This document shows, piece after piece, positions 14,888 through 22,173 of a stretch of DNA of 48,819 nucleotides. The first letter of the stretch is position 1; each line of letters begins with the position of its first letter. The DNA is taken from positions 1 to 48,819 of the forward strand of contig JAATGU010000046.1 in NCBI GenBank assembly GCA_015654535.1. The letters are read 5' to 3'. This DNA is from Bacteroidales bacterium (GTDB taxonomy: Bacteria; Bacteroidota; Bacteroidia; Bacteroidales; Bacteroidaceae). Below the pieces are notes generated by a model, which had not been told where the DNA came from, made no database searches, and worked only from the letters and a program-made list of their open reading frames with translations. The translations under genes and the position numbers were made by a program.

Positions 14888-17617
14888 ATGAATATAATTT
14901 TAAAATCAAATGGATTTTATGAGCTTCAGTTCAGATACCGGCCAACTATTGTAGATAAAATAAAATCTATAGATGGTCGTAGATATGATTCCGCACGTAA
15001 GGTATGGACTGTGCCCTCTCATAAGAGAGTTGAACTTGAAAGAATGGCTTATCAGATACGGCAATTTGAACCAGTCACTTGGGGAGATCAACAAATAAAT
15101 CAAGAAGAAGATATTGCTTACAACTTACCAGAACTTCATTCTCTTGATATAGCTCATGGGCTTAAGATAGAACCGTATCCCTATCAACTTGAAGGAATAC
15201 AAAGAGGATTGGAACTCAAGCGCTTTATGAACACCGATGAACCCGGCCTCGGAAAATTTCAAAGTATAAACTCTCTTGTATCAACACCTTATGGGTTTGT
15301 AAAAATGAAAGATTTACAGATTGGGGGGGAAGTATTCGGACGGGATGGATGTATTTATAATGTTGAATACATTTATCCACAAGGTGTAAAACCTCTCTAT
15401 AATATTACATTTTCAGATGGTACATCAACCGAATCAGGGCTTGAGCACCTTTGGTGTGTACGAGATCAGAATAGGCGACGGAGAGACAAAGGATGGACAG
15501 TGAAAACATTACAAGAGTTGCTTGATTTAGGAATATACAACAAAACCAATCCTAAACGTGAATTGTCTTGTAGAAAACCGTCTCTAAAATGGGAGATTCC
15601 AATATGTGAACCTGTTCAATTTCCTTCTAAAAAGTATATTATTCCTTCATACACAATGGGTGCATTATTAGGAGATGGAGCTTTATCAAATAATTCGATA
15701 GAATTGTCATTACCACAAGAAAAAGAGGATATCATTAAGAAAATCAATACTGAAATAGATAAAAGTTTAAGCATTTCAAAGGATAGATACTCTGATATTA
15801 CAAAATTTCGGATTGTAAACGGATACGATAAATACCATCATTCTAATATATATCTTGATGAGATTAGACGATTAAATATTAATGTACTAAGTGCTGAAAA
15901 GCATATCCCGTTCCAATATATGCAAGGAGATGTGTCTCAACGTAAATCTCTGCTTGCCGGATTAATGGATACGGACGGAAGTTGCATTAAAAATAGGACT
16001 ATATTTCACACAACATCAACTAAATTGGCCGAACAGATACGAGAATTAGTTGAATCATTGGGCGGCATTGCTATAATTCATCTTTACGACAGGACACATG
16101 AGGATAAAGGTATAGAGTATCAAATAAATATCAGAACCACATTCTGTCCTTTCAGTTCTGAATCTTACAAAACTAAAAGTTGGAAACTCTATAAAATGTT
16201 CAAAGTTACTCGCTATATTGAATCAGTAGAATATTTAAATGACGAAGAATGTCAGTGCATAAAGGTTTCCGCCCCCGATCATTTATATCTCACCAATGAC
16301 TATATTGTAACTCATAATACGCTTCAAAGTATAGCAACAATCAATCTGGCCGGAGCATTTCCTTGCTTAGTGATTTGCCCCTCTTCTCTAAAGATTAACT
16401 GGGAAAGAGAATGGACTAAGTTTACTGATAAGAAAGCAATGGTTTTGACAGATAATGTCCGCGACACGTGGCCGTTCTTCTGGCAGACAGGAATGTACCA
16501 GGTATTTATTGTAAATTATGAATCTTTGAAAAAGTATTTTGTTCAGCGCATCAAGAAGTCTGAAGGCTGGACACTTCGTGATGTTGAGTTCCGGCAAACA
16601 GTACAACTGTTCAAATCGATCATAATAGATGAAAGCCACCGATGTAAATCTTCAAGTACTCAGCAAAGCAAATTTTGCAAAGGAATCGCATCTGGTAAAG
16701 AGTGGATCATAGAGCTCACTGGTACACCGGTTGTAAATAAGCCAAAGGATTTAATTCCCCAACTATCTATTCTGAGCCGCATGGAAGATTTCGGAGGATA
16801 TAAGAACTTTGTTAATCGCTATTGTACCGGGCCTAATGAATCTTCTAATTTGAAGGAACTAAACTATAAGCTATGGATGCACTGTATGTTCCGACGGGAA
16901 AAGACGAAGGTTCTTAAAGATCTTCCTGATAAGATACGCCAAGTGCTGACCTGCGAAATTACAAACAGGAAGGAATATAAAGATGCAGAACGTGATCTTA
17001 TTACTTATTTACAAAAATATAAAGATGCTGATGATGAAAAGATAGCACGTGCAATGAAGGGTGAAGTGATGGTCCGCATCAATATACTTAGGCAGATTTC
17101 CGCCCGTGGTAAAGTACGCGAGGTTATCGAATTCGTAAAAGACTTCCAGGAAAACAACCAAAAAATAATTCTCTTTTGCTCACTTCATGAGGTTGTAGAT
17201 CAGCTGAAGCAATGCTTCCCTACTGCTGTATCTGTTACCGGAAGAGATACGGCTGATGAAAAACAAAAGGCTGTTGATGCCTTTCAAAATAATCCAAAAG
17301 TAGATATCATAATCTGTTCAATAAAAGCTGCTGGTGTTGGTTTAACCCTTACGGCTGCTTCTAATGTTGCCTTTGTCGAATTTCCATGGACGTACGCTGA
17401 CTGTTGTCAATGTGAAGACCGGGCACACCGTATAGGGCAAAAATCCAGTGTTACAGTTTACTATTTTCTTGGACGTAAAACTATTGACGAAAAAGTTTAC
17501 AAGATCATTCAGATGAAGAAAGGTATTGCAAACGCTGTCACTGGCTCTACTGAAGCGATAGAAGAAAATATTGTAGATATGATTGCTAACATATTTAATC
17601 AAGAAGATGATGAATAA
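14888..17617 (+). CDS. SNF2-family helicase/ATPase containing an intein
   Basis: A 909-residue precursor. Residues 1-55 resemble the small HARP-like domain found ahead of SMARCAL1-type helicases (GFYELQFRYRPTIVDKIKSI, then RRYDSARKVWTVP). The ATPase starts at YPYQLEGIQRGLEL. Walker A DEPGLGK-TLQS is split by a 354-residue intein after Lys123. Motif II is IIDESHRCKS, motif III ELTGTPVVNKPKDL, and motif VI QCEDRAHRIGQKSSVTVYYFLG. After splicing the helicase is about 555 residues, typical of phage SNF2 proteins that remodel replication forks or anneal strands. ATP binding needs the intein removed because it interrupts the P loop. It overlaps the next start by 11 bases. Confidence 0.92.
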   Translation: MNIILKSNGFYELQFRYRPTIVDKIKSIDGRRYDSARKVWTVPSHKRVELERMAYQIRQFEPVTWGDQQINQEEDIAYNLPELHSLDIAHGLKIEPYPYQLEGIQRGLELKRFMNTDEPGLGKFQSINSLVSTPYGFVKMKDLQIGGEVFGRDGCIYNVEYIYPQGVKPLYNITFSDGTSTESGLEHLWCVRDQNRRRRDKGWTVKTLQELLDLGIYNKTNPKRELSCRKPSLKWEIPICEPVQFPSKKYIIPSYTMGALLGDGALSNNSIELSLPQEKEDIIKKINTEIDKSLSISKDRYSDITKFRIVNGYDKYHHSNIYLDEIRRLNINVLSAEKHIPFQYMQGDVSQRKSLLAGLMDTDGSCIKNRTIFHTTSTKLAEQIRELVESLGGIAIIHLYDRTHEDKGIEYQINIRTTFCPFSSESYKTKSWKLYKMFKVTRYIESVEYLNDEECQCIKVSAPDHLYLTNDYIVTHNTLQSIATINLAGAFPCLVICPSSLKINWEREWTKFTDKKAMVLTDNVRDTWPFFWQTGMYQVFIVNYESLKKYFVQRIKKSEGWTLRDVEFRQTVQLFKSIIIDESHRCKSSSTQQSKFCKGIASGKEWIIELTGTPVVNKPKDLIPQLSILSRMEDFGGYKNFVNRYCTGPNESSNLKELNYKLWMHCMFRREKTKVLKDLPDKIRQVLTCEITNRKEYKDAERDLITYLQKYKDADDEKIARAMKGEVMVRINILRQISARGKVREVIEFVKDFQENNQKIILFCSLHEVVDQLKQCFPTAVSVTGRDTADEKQKAVDAFQNNPKVDIIICSIKAAGVGLTLTAASNVAFVEFPWTYADCCQCEDRAHRIGQKSSVTVYYFLGRKTIDEKVYKIIQMKKGIANAVTGSTEAIEENIVDMIANIFNQEDDE
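15257..16318 (+). other. Intein (354 aa, class 3-like) with LAGLIDADG homing endonuclease in the helicase Walker A
   Basis: The insertion runs from F124 to N477 of the precursor, between GLGK and TLQS. The C-terminal splice junction is canonical (VTHN followed by Thr as +1 residue, the Walker A threonine). The first residue is Phe, not Cys or Ser, so class 1 splicing is impossible. Instead the class 3 W-C-T triad is visible: Trp two residues after the block B His (EHLW), Cys in block F (QCIKV), and Thr before HN. Two LAGLIDADG motifs (YTMGALLGDGAL and LLAGLMDTDGSC), each with its acidic residue, suggest an active homing endonuclease. The class 3 rules are established knowledge; assignment by eye. 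Confidence 0.85.
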
Positions 17618-17900
17618 TACAGAAGAAATAAAGCAGATTGATATAGTTATCGGTCAGCTGAAAGCGTTAAAGAACAATATTCAAAAGGTGAATAAGTTAA
17701 GCGATAAATCATTTAATATGAACCCAACCAATAACACACCAAAAGCCATGCAAAATGCGAGTGCTAATCTAAATTTTGAATGCATGTATCTAGATAAACA
17801 ACGTAAGGCTACATGGAATGCTATTAAGGATGCTAAGTTCTTAGAAGTATCATTGGAAGAATGCGAATACCATCCTTCCAGTTTTCATAGTTTTAAATAA
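17607..17900 (+). CDS. Small helical early protein (97 aa)
   Basis: Starts inside the end of the helicase gene (ATGATGAATAATAC overlaps its stop), so translation is probably coupled. The first 60 residues are helical (EEIKQIDIVIGQLKALKNNI). Methionines at 17607 and 17610 are both usable starts. Unknown function; the same operon as the helicase. Confidence 0.6.
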   Translation: MMNNTEEIKQIDIVIGQLKALKNNIQKVNKLSDKSFNMNPTNNTPKAMQNASANLNFECMYLDKQRKATWNAIKDAKFLEVSLEECEYHPSSFHSFK

Positions 17901-17911
17901 AGAATCAAGAT

Positions 17912-18187
17912 ATGTCAAAAGCGCAGATAACAGTAAAGCAGCAACATAATAATGGAGACTTTCACGAAGTTGAAGTTTTCTTCATACATGGAGGGATTAT
18001 AATTCATAGACACTTATTAACCGGGGATGAAAAGGAGGCTGAGCTATTTACAAAGTACCGTAAATTCTGGAATAAGTGGTATACCCAACAAGAGGTAGCT
18101 ATTCTTTTTCCTGAACTAAAAAAGATATTGATAGAACTTTTAAAACATCCTTTCGAAGCAATTAGAATGTGGAACAGATTAAAATAA
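17912..18187 (+). CDS. Small early protein (91 aa), unknown
   Basis: Sequence begins MSKAQITVKQQHNNGDFHEV with a beta-rich first half, then a tryptophan-rich segment (YRKFWNKWYTQQEVA) and an amphipathic helix. No family recognised. It follows its neighbour by 11 bases in the same frame of transcription. Confidence 0.6.
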   Translation: MSKAQITVKQQHNNGDFHEVEVFFIHGGIIIHRHLLTGDEKEAELFTKYRKFWNKWYTQQEVAILFPELKKILIELLKHPFEAIRMWNRLK

Positions 18188-18194
18188 TATAATC

Positions 18195-18428
18195 ATGAAA
18201 ATTACAGTGTATATCATTATCAGTATTATGTTCTTTTTATACTTAGGACATATAGAAATAACGTTCAAACCTTTTTCAATAATCATGCCCGCTTGGCGAG
18301 TGTCAGTAGGAGTATTATTAATTATAATTGGATTCCTTTTCCTTCATGTAGATTCATATAAAGATGGATTGGATAAAGGAGCCAAGATAGTAGAACAGGT
18401 ATATAGACAGAAAGGGCTTATAAAATGA
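18195..18428 (+). CDS. Small membrane protein (77 aa)
   Basis: Two hydrophobic segments (VYIIISIMFFLYLG at about 4-17 and VSVGVLLIIIGFLFLHV at about 35-51) flank a short polar loop. A charged C-terminus (KDGLDKGAKIVEQVYRQKG) is probably cytoplasmic. The stop overlaps the next start by four bases (ATGA). Unknown role. Confidence 0.6.
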   Translation: MKITVYIIISIMFFLYLGHIEITFKPFSIIMPAWRVSVGVLLIIIGFLFLHVDSYKDGLDKGAKIVEQVYRQKGLIK

Positions 18429-18964
18429 AAGTATTATCAATAAAACAACCGTGGGCATCATTAATTGCCCACGGAATCAAAGACATTGAGAATAGGACAT
18501 GGAAGACCAACTTTAGAGGTAGAATATTAATTCATTCAGCTAAAAGACCTATATATGGGAAGTCTTTATTTGATTTGTTGACCAAAGATCAATTGCAAAA
18601 GATAAATGAAAAAGTTGGGTTTGATGCTAGCTGTGTGTGGGACCATTACGGAGCAATAATAGGATCTGTTGAAATAGTTGATTGCGTTGTTAACCATCCG
18701 TCAATTTGGGCAGAGAAAGGAGTTTGGAATTGGGTACTTGCTAACCCAATTATTTTCGATAAACCAATTGAAAATGTGAAAGGCAAATTAAGTTTTTGGG
18801 ATTTCACCGGCATCAATGAAGTGCAAATTAAATGTCCGGAATGCGGCAGCATAGAACTAGCGATAGAAGATTATACAACTGCTCCATTTTCTACTTATCT
18901 ACATACTTGCAAATGCGGTCATGTAATAATGGAAAGTGAGTGGTTAGTGAATAACCCTTATTAA
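18425..18964 (+). CDS. ASCH-domain protein with C-terminal zinc ribbon
   Basis: Residues 1-130 match the ASCH fold, a PUA-like RNA-binding beta-barrel: the signature MKVLSIKQPWASLIAHGIKD, then ENRTWKTNFRGRILIHSAKR is characteristic. The last 45 residues contain two CxxC-like pairs (CPECGS and CKCGHV), which make a zinc ribbon that phage ASCH proteins usually lack. ASCH proteins of phages are thought to bind modified bases or RNA; the substrate here is not known. It is the third-from-last gene of the early operon. Confidence 0.85.
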   Translation: MKVLSIKQPWASLIAHGIKDIENRTWKTNFRGRILIHSAKRPIYGKSLFDLLTKDQLQKINEKVGFDASCVWDHYGAIIGSVEIVDCVVNHPSIWAEKGVWNWVLANPIIFDKPIENVKGKLSFWDFTGINEVQIKCPECGSIELAIEDYTTAPFSTYLHTCKCGHVIMESEWLVNNPY

Positions 18965-18970
18965 CTAAAG

Positions 18971-19162
18971 ATGGAAAAAGTAGAAGAAGTTATAAACATG
19001 CTCCTTGATCTCAATGACAAGGAGCTAGATTTAGCAAGAAAGCTAATAGTAAGTATTAAATCATCCAGGAATAAGACGAACACAAATATATCTATTCCAA
19101 AGGAAGAAAAGAAAATAAGACACAGAGTAATGATGCAGCAATTTAATCCATTTCTAAAATGA
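18971..19162 (+). CDS. Small early protein (63 aa), unknown
   Basis: MEKVEEVINMLLDLNDKELD... begins with an acidic helix followed by a basic C-terminal half (KEEKKIRHRVMMQQFNPFLK). It overlaps the VRR-NUC gene start by four bases (ATGA), so the two are translationally coupled; it could be a partner of the nuclease. Confidence 0.55.
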   Translation: MEKVEEVINMLLDLNDKELDLARKLIVSIKSSRNKTNTNISIPKEEKKIRHRVMMQQFNPFLK

Positions 19163-19632
19163 CAAAAGAGACTTGTATAGAGTGTGGTCGGGAAACGGTG
19201 TCAGTTTTTCATACGGATGATGGTGCTATCTGCTTCAATTGTTATGCTGAGATAAAGAATCCATCCCGAAAAAAAAGAGTTATTAAGCATGACGAAGCGG
19301 ATATACAAACAGAGTTCTTTAAAGAAGTTTCTTTATTTTTTCCAAAAATTCCAGAGAAACTTTTGTTTGCCGTTCCGAATGGAGGTAGTAGGAATAAGAT
19401 TGAAGCTGCTAATATGAAACGTCAAGGTGTCAAACGTGGAGTTGCAGACGTTATTCTTCTGGTACCTAAAAAGGGATTTGCAAGCCTTCTATTAGAGTTT
19501 AAGACTGGCAAAGGTAAGCAATCAGAGGAACAGAAAGAATTCCAACGTCAAGCCGAAGCATGTCGAAGTAAATATGTTGTTGTACGCAGCGTAGAGAATG
19601 CCATTGAAGTGGTACGGAGATATTTATTCTAA
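19159..19632 (+). CDS. VRR-NUC domain nuclease with N-terminal zinc finger
   Basis: A 157-residue protein. Residues 5-34 contain two Cys pairs (CIECGRE...CFNCYAE), a treble-clef or ribbon zinc finger. The C-terminal 105 residues are a VRR-NUC domain of the PD-(D/E)XK superfamily: AVPNGGSRNKIEAANMKRQG, GVADVILLVP and LLLEFKTGKGK carry the G-x-x-D...E-x-K catalytic set, ending in RSVENAIEVV. Phage VRR-NUC proteins cut branched DNA such as Holliday junctions. Last gene of the early operon before transcription meets the leftward cargo genes. A fragment of a related gene lies at 21974-22054. Confidence 0.88.
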   Translation: MTKETCIECGRETVSVFHTDDGAICFNCYAEIKNPSRKKRVIKHDEADIQTEFFKEVSLFFPKIPEKLLFAVPNGGSRNKIEAANMKRQGVKRGVADVILLVPKKGFASLLLEFKTGKGKQSEEQKEFQRQAEACRSKYVVVRSVENAIEVVRRYLF

Positions 19633-19641
19633 AATTGGGTA

Positions 19642-19929
19642 TCAATTGTTCATTACCTTCTCGAAATTATCCAAGATGGTCATTTCCCATCGTGGTATGC
19701 CACAATCTATATAAGTTACAGAAACACCATACACGGAGAAGCTTGTGCCAAGAAGTTCACTTATTGCCGCATCTTCTCCTTTTTGTGCTCTGGTAGTCAT
19801 AAAGACTGTCATTAACTCCCAATCAGTAGGGCCAATGAATAAGGACTGAATGGAATTTCCTTTTATAGGAGCACCGATAGCAATGTCTTTTATTCGGTCC
19901 ATCATGGATACAGCTTCGTCGAATGTCAT
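19642..19929 (-). CDS. Unknown protein on the opposite strand at the end of the early operon (95 aa)
   Basis: A leftward frame, convergent with the VRR-NUC gene (10 bases between stops). Start at 19929 gives MTFDEAVSMMDRIKDIAIGA..., an alpha/beta protein. The frame stays open up to 20049, but those codons read as a hydrophobic A/T-rich leader, so the shorter form is preferred. Not recognised. Small proteins of this kind often mark cargo boundaries. Confidence 0.5.
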   Translation of the reverse strand: MTFDEAVSMMDRIKDIAIGAPIKGNSIQSLFIGPTDWELMTVFMTTRAQKGEDAAISELLGTSFSVYGVSVTYIDCGIPRWEMTILDNFEKVMNN

Positions 19930-20154
19930 TTTACTTTTTTGTGGCAAAAATAAGACTAAATATTCAATTAGAGAATTGAACAATAAAAAATATCCCAAAA
20001 AAACATAAATCACTTCTGAGCTATTTACCCACCATAATGCCAAACTCATGTTAGTGGCAGTTTAACTATGGGACATAAAGAATCCAAAACTATCGACATT
20101 TTATAGCTATAACAACCAAATAAAGAATGTATTATATAAATTTTAAAATAAAAA

Positions 20155-20322
20155 ATGAATTATATTGTAAATTTAAAAAATAACACTACATTTGGGCGAT
20201 TCTTTAGACGAAAGAATTACAAAGGATCAATAGCTGAACAACAGTTTAATTCCTGTATGAGCACTTCTGTTAAATTTTTAGCACATAGTACTTTCCAGCC
20301 AAAGACAACGGTAGTAATATAA
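20155..20322 (+). CDS. Possible 55-aa protein ahead of the SIR2 gene
   Basis: ATG frame beginning MNYIVNLKNNTTFGRFFRRK with a basic middle and the ending TTVVI. It precedes the SIR2 gene by 97 bases on the same strand. Mixed, non-repetitive composition makes it more credible than a random A/T-rich frame, but nothing identifies it. A promoter-like TACATTTG falls within it, so either the small frame or that promoter is probably not real. Confidence 0.3.
   Translation: MNYIVNLKNNTTFGRFFRRKNYKGSIAEQQFNSCMSTSVKFLAHSTFQPKTTVVI
20164..20194 (+). promoter_or_regulatory. Candidate promoter for the SIR2 gene (ATTG-N19-TACATTTG)
   Basis: TACATTTG at 20187-20194 matches the Bacteroides -7 box. Nineteen bases upstream, ATTG (20164-20167) is one mismatch from the -33 TTTG. 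The leader would be about 220 bases and contains a perfect small hairpin (GGTCG-TTAG-CGACC, 20359-20372) about 50 bases before the ATG. Independent transcription of the SIR2 gene fits its cargo position. Confidence 0.4.
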
Positions 20323-20419
20323 AGTTAGGTGTATAGTTAATTAGAGATCCATAGCCTCGGTCGTTAGCGACCAATAAAAAAAATAAAACGAAGATAATCA
20401 GACAAATTCAAACTCATTT

Positions 20420-21916
20420 ATGAATGTAAAAGACTTTATTTCTCAGTATAGAAATCACCCTATACTTTTTGTAGGAACTGGAATTAGCTTGAGATATTTA
20501 AAAAACTCATATACGTGGGATGACTTATTAAGTAAGATTGCATTTAGTTTAACAGGAAATACAGAGTACTATTTTGACATTAAATCTCAATGTCAGAATA
20601 ATGAAAAGTTTAATTATTCAAAGGTTGCTTCTATTATTGAAGAAAAGTTCAATGCTGATCTACAAAAAGATAGAAATGGAAAATTCAAACGAATTAATGA
20701 CACATTTTATGAAAGTATGGCTAAAGAAATTAATTTAAGCAGATTTAAAATATATATTGCTGAATTATTTTCAAAACTTGAGTTTCGAGAAGATATGTCT
20801 GAAGAACTGAAAAGTCTAAAGAAAATACGAAAAAACATCAGTTCTGTTATTACCACTAATTACGATGGTTTGATTGAAGAAGTTTTTGAATTCACGAAAC
20901 TAATAGGAAACAATATTCTTCTAAGTAATCCATATGGCTCCGTATATAAGATTCATGGGTGCTTTGAAAATCCGGACAAAATTATTATTACAGAAAAAGA
21001 CTACGAAGCATTTGATAATAGATATGAGTTAATTAGAGCACAATTGTTATCGCTATTTATACATAATCCAATAATATTTTTAGGTTATAGTGTTGGGGAT
21101 GATAATATAAAACAGATTTTAAAAACAATATTTTCTTATGTCGAACCTAATTCCGACTTAGCAAGTAAGATTAAAAATAATTTCCTGCTTGTTGAGTATG
21201 GAAAAGACATTAATAACGAAATAATTAGTGAGCATGATATAGTCCTTGAAGGGGGACTTACTATTAGAATTAATAAAATTAGAACCGATAATTTCACTTT
21301 AATTTACGACTCAATTTCTAGTTTACATTTACCAGTAACAGCACTTGATATCAGAAAAGTACAAAATATTGTCAAAGAAATTTATAGCGGTGGTGAAATA
21401 AAAGTTAGCATTACTGAAGATTTGGACACATTGAAAAATGGAGATAAAATTCTTGCAATTGGATCTACTAAGACCATAAGTTATCATTATGAAACTGTAC
21501 CTGAGTTACTCTCAAATTATTTCAAAATTATTGATGAGTCTAATAAACAGCTACTATTCCTTATTGATAAATATAATATTCAAAGTACGCAATATTTCCC
21601 AATTTTTGGATTTGAGAAAATTAATTCAGAACTAAAAACGACAGAAAAACTCAAACAACAGCAAACTACAAATATAGAATTATACATAAGAAACATGACT
21701 CTACAGTGCCAAATCAAACATGTTTCCATTTCAAATATTTTGAATGATAATCATATTTCTCAATCATTTAAAATGAATGCAATTATCTGGAATACATTTC
21801 GAGGAAATATAAAACTAGATGATATTGAAAATTATTTAAGAAAAAGCACCTCAACAAATTCAACAGATTATAGAAAACTTTTAAGTGTTTACGACTTAAA
21901 AAGATATAAAAATTAG
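20420..21916 (+). CDS. SIR2-family protein, probable anti-phage NADase
   Basis: A 498-residue protein. The N-terminal about 260 residues hold the SIR2 NAD-binding motifs: FVGTGIS (17-23), TTNYDGLIEE (145-154), IHG with the catalytic-type His (178-180) and FLGYSVGDDNI (220-230). The C-terminal 240 residues are unrelated and presumably sense infection or mediate assembly. SIR2 proteins of this architecture in defence systems (Thoeris ThsA, DSR, SIR2-HerA and others) cleave NAD+ to stop phage growth; that function is inferred here. It is encoded alone on its strand, facing the RES and RT genes, where early and late phage operons meet. Very low GC compared with the structural genes suggests transfer. 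Confidence 0.85.
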   Translation: MNVKDFISQYRNHPILFVGTGISLRYLKNSYTWDDLLSKIAFSLTGNTEYYFDIKSQCQNNEKFNYSKVASIIEEKFNADLQKDRNGKFKRINDTFYESMAKEINLSRFKIYIAELFSKLEFREDMSEELKSLKKIRKNISSVITTNYDGLIEEVFEFTKLIGNNILLSNPYGSVYKIHGCFENPDKIIITEKDYEAFDNRYELIRAQLLSLFIHNPIIFLGYSVGDDNIKQILKTIFSYVEPNSDLASKIKNNFLLVEYGKDINNEIISEHDIVLEGGLTIRINKIRTDNFTLIYDSISSLHLPVTALDIRKVQNIVKEIYSGGEIKVSITEDLDTLKNGDKILAIGSTKTISYHYETVPELLSNYFKIIDESNKQLLFLIDKYNIQSTQYFPIFGFEKINSELKTTEKLKQQQTTNIELYIRNMTLQCQIKHVSISNILNDNHISQSFKMNAIIWNTFRGNIKLDDIENYLRKSTSTNSTDYRKLLSVYDLKRYKN

Positions 21917-21934
21917 CTGCTATTAATACATAGA

Positions 21935-21967
21935 ACTTCGTGCGGCCGGTACAAGCCAGCACGAAGT
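21935..21967 (+). terminator. Strong hairpin after the SIR2 gene
   Basis: ACTTCGTGC (21935-21943) and GCACGAAGT (21959-21967) form a perfect 9-bp stem with a 15-base GC-rich loop, 19 bases after the SIR2 stop. The following sequence is only moderately T-rich (CAATTTTATTG), so termination is likely but not textbook. It immediately precedes the VRR-NUC-like fragment. Confidence 0.5.
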
Positions 21968-21973
21968 CATAGT

Positions 21974-22054
21974 TGCAATTTTATTGTACGTAGTGTCAAA
22001 CAGAACATTGAAGAGATCAAAATATGTAGAATAAAAAATTACACAGAGGTCTAA
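21974..22054 (+). pseudogene. 3'-end fragment of a VRR-NUC-like gene
   Basis: The frame encodes CNFIVRSVKQNIEEIKICRI... to a TAA at 22052. This resembles the C-terminus of the intact VRR-NUC protein at 19159-19632 (YVVVRSVENAIEVVRRYLF): both have V-R-S-V, then I-E. The DNA also matches in blocks (TTGTACG.AG.GT, then CATTGAAG). No start or catalytic part remains. It is best read as a remnant left when the SIR2 cassette replaced or was inserted beside a nuclease gene. Short length keeps this tentative. Confidence 0.5.
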
Positions 22055-22080
22055 TTTATACAATCTTTCCAAGAATAAAT

Positions 22081-22170
22081 TCAATATCTTATCATTAAAA
22101 AGGACTCTGCATCAGCAAGCTTATTTTGGAGGAAGTGACTCCATCTAAGCATATTATGAGAAATTGGCAT
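22081..22170 (-). CDS. Possible 29-aa peptide or truncated gene after the RES gene
   Basis: A frame beginning three bases after the RES stop (TGACTAATG) encodes MPISHNMLRWSHFLQNKLAD and nine more residues. Composition is protein-like and spacing suggests translational coupling to the RES gene. It could be a real small partner or the cut-off start of a lost gene; the rest of 22055-22173 shows nothing. Confidence 0.3.
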   Translation of the reverse strand: MPISHNMLRWSHFLQNKLADAESFLMIRY

Positions 22171-22173
22171 TAG

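Noticed and set aside
18425..18964. RNA- or DNA-modification enzyme instead of an ASCH protein
   Set aside because: No catalytic motif beyond the ASCH signature and zinc ribbon is visible.
20331..20340. GTATAGTTAA as a phage repressor site in the SIR2 leader
   Set aside because: Only one half-site matches the palindrome at 8946-8959; in such A/T-rich sequence this can arise by chance.
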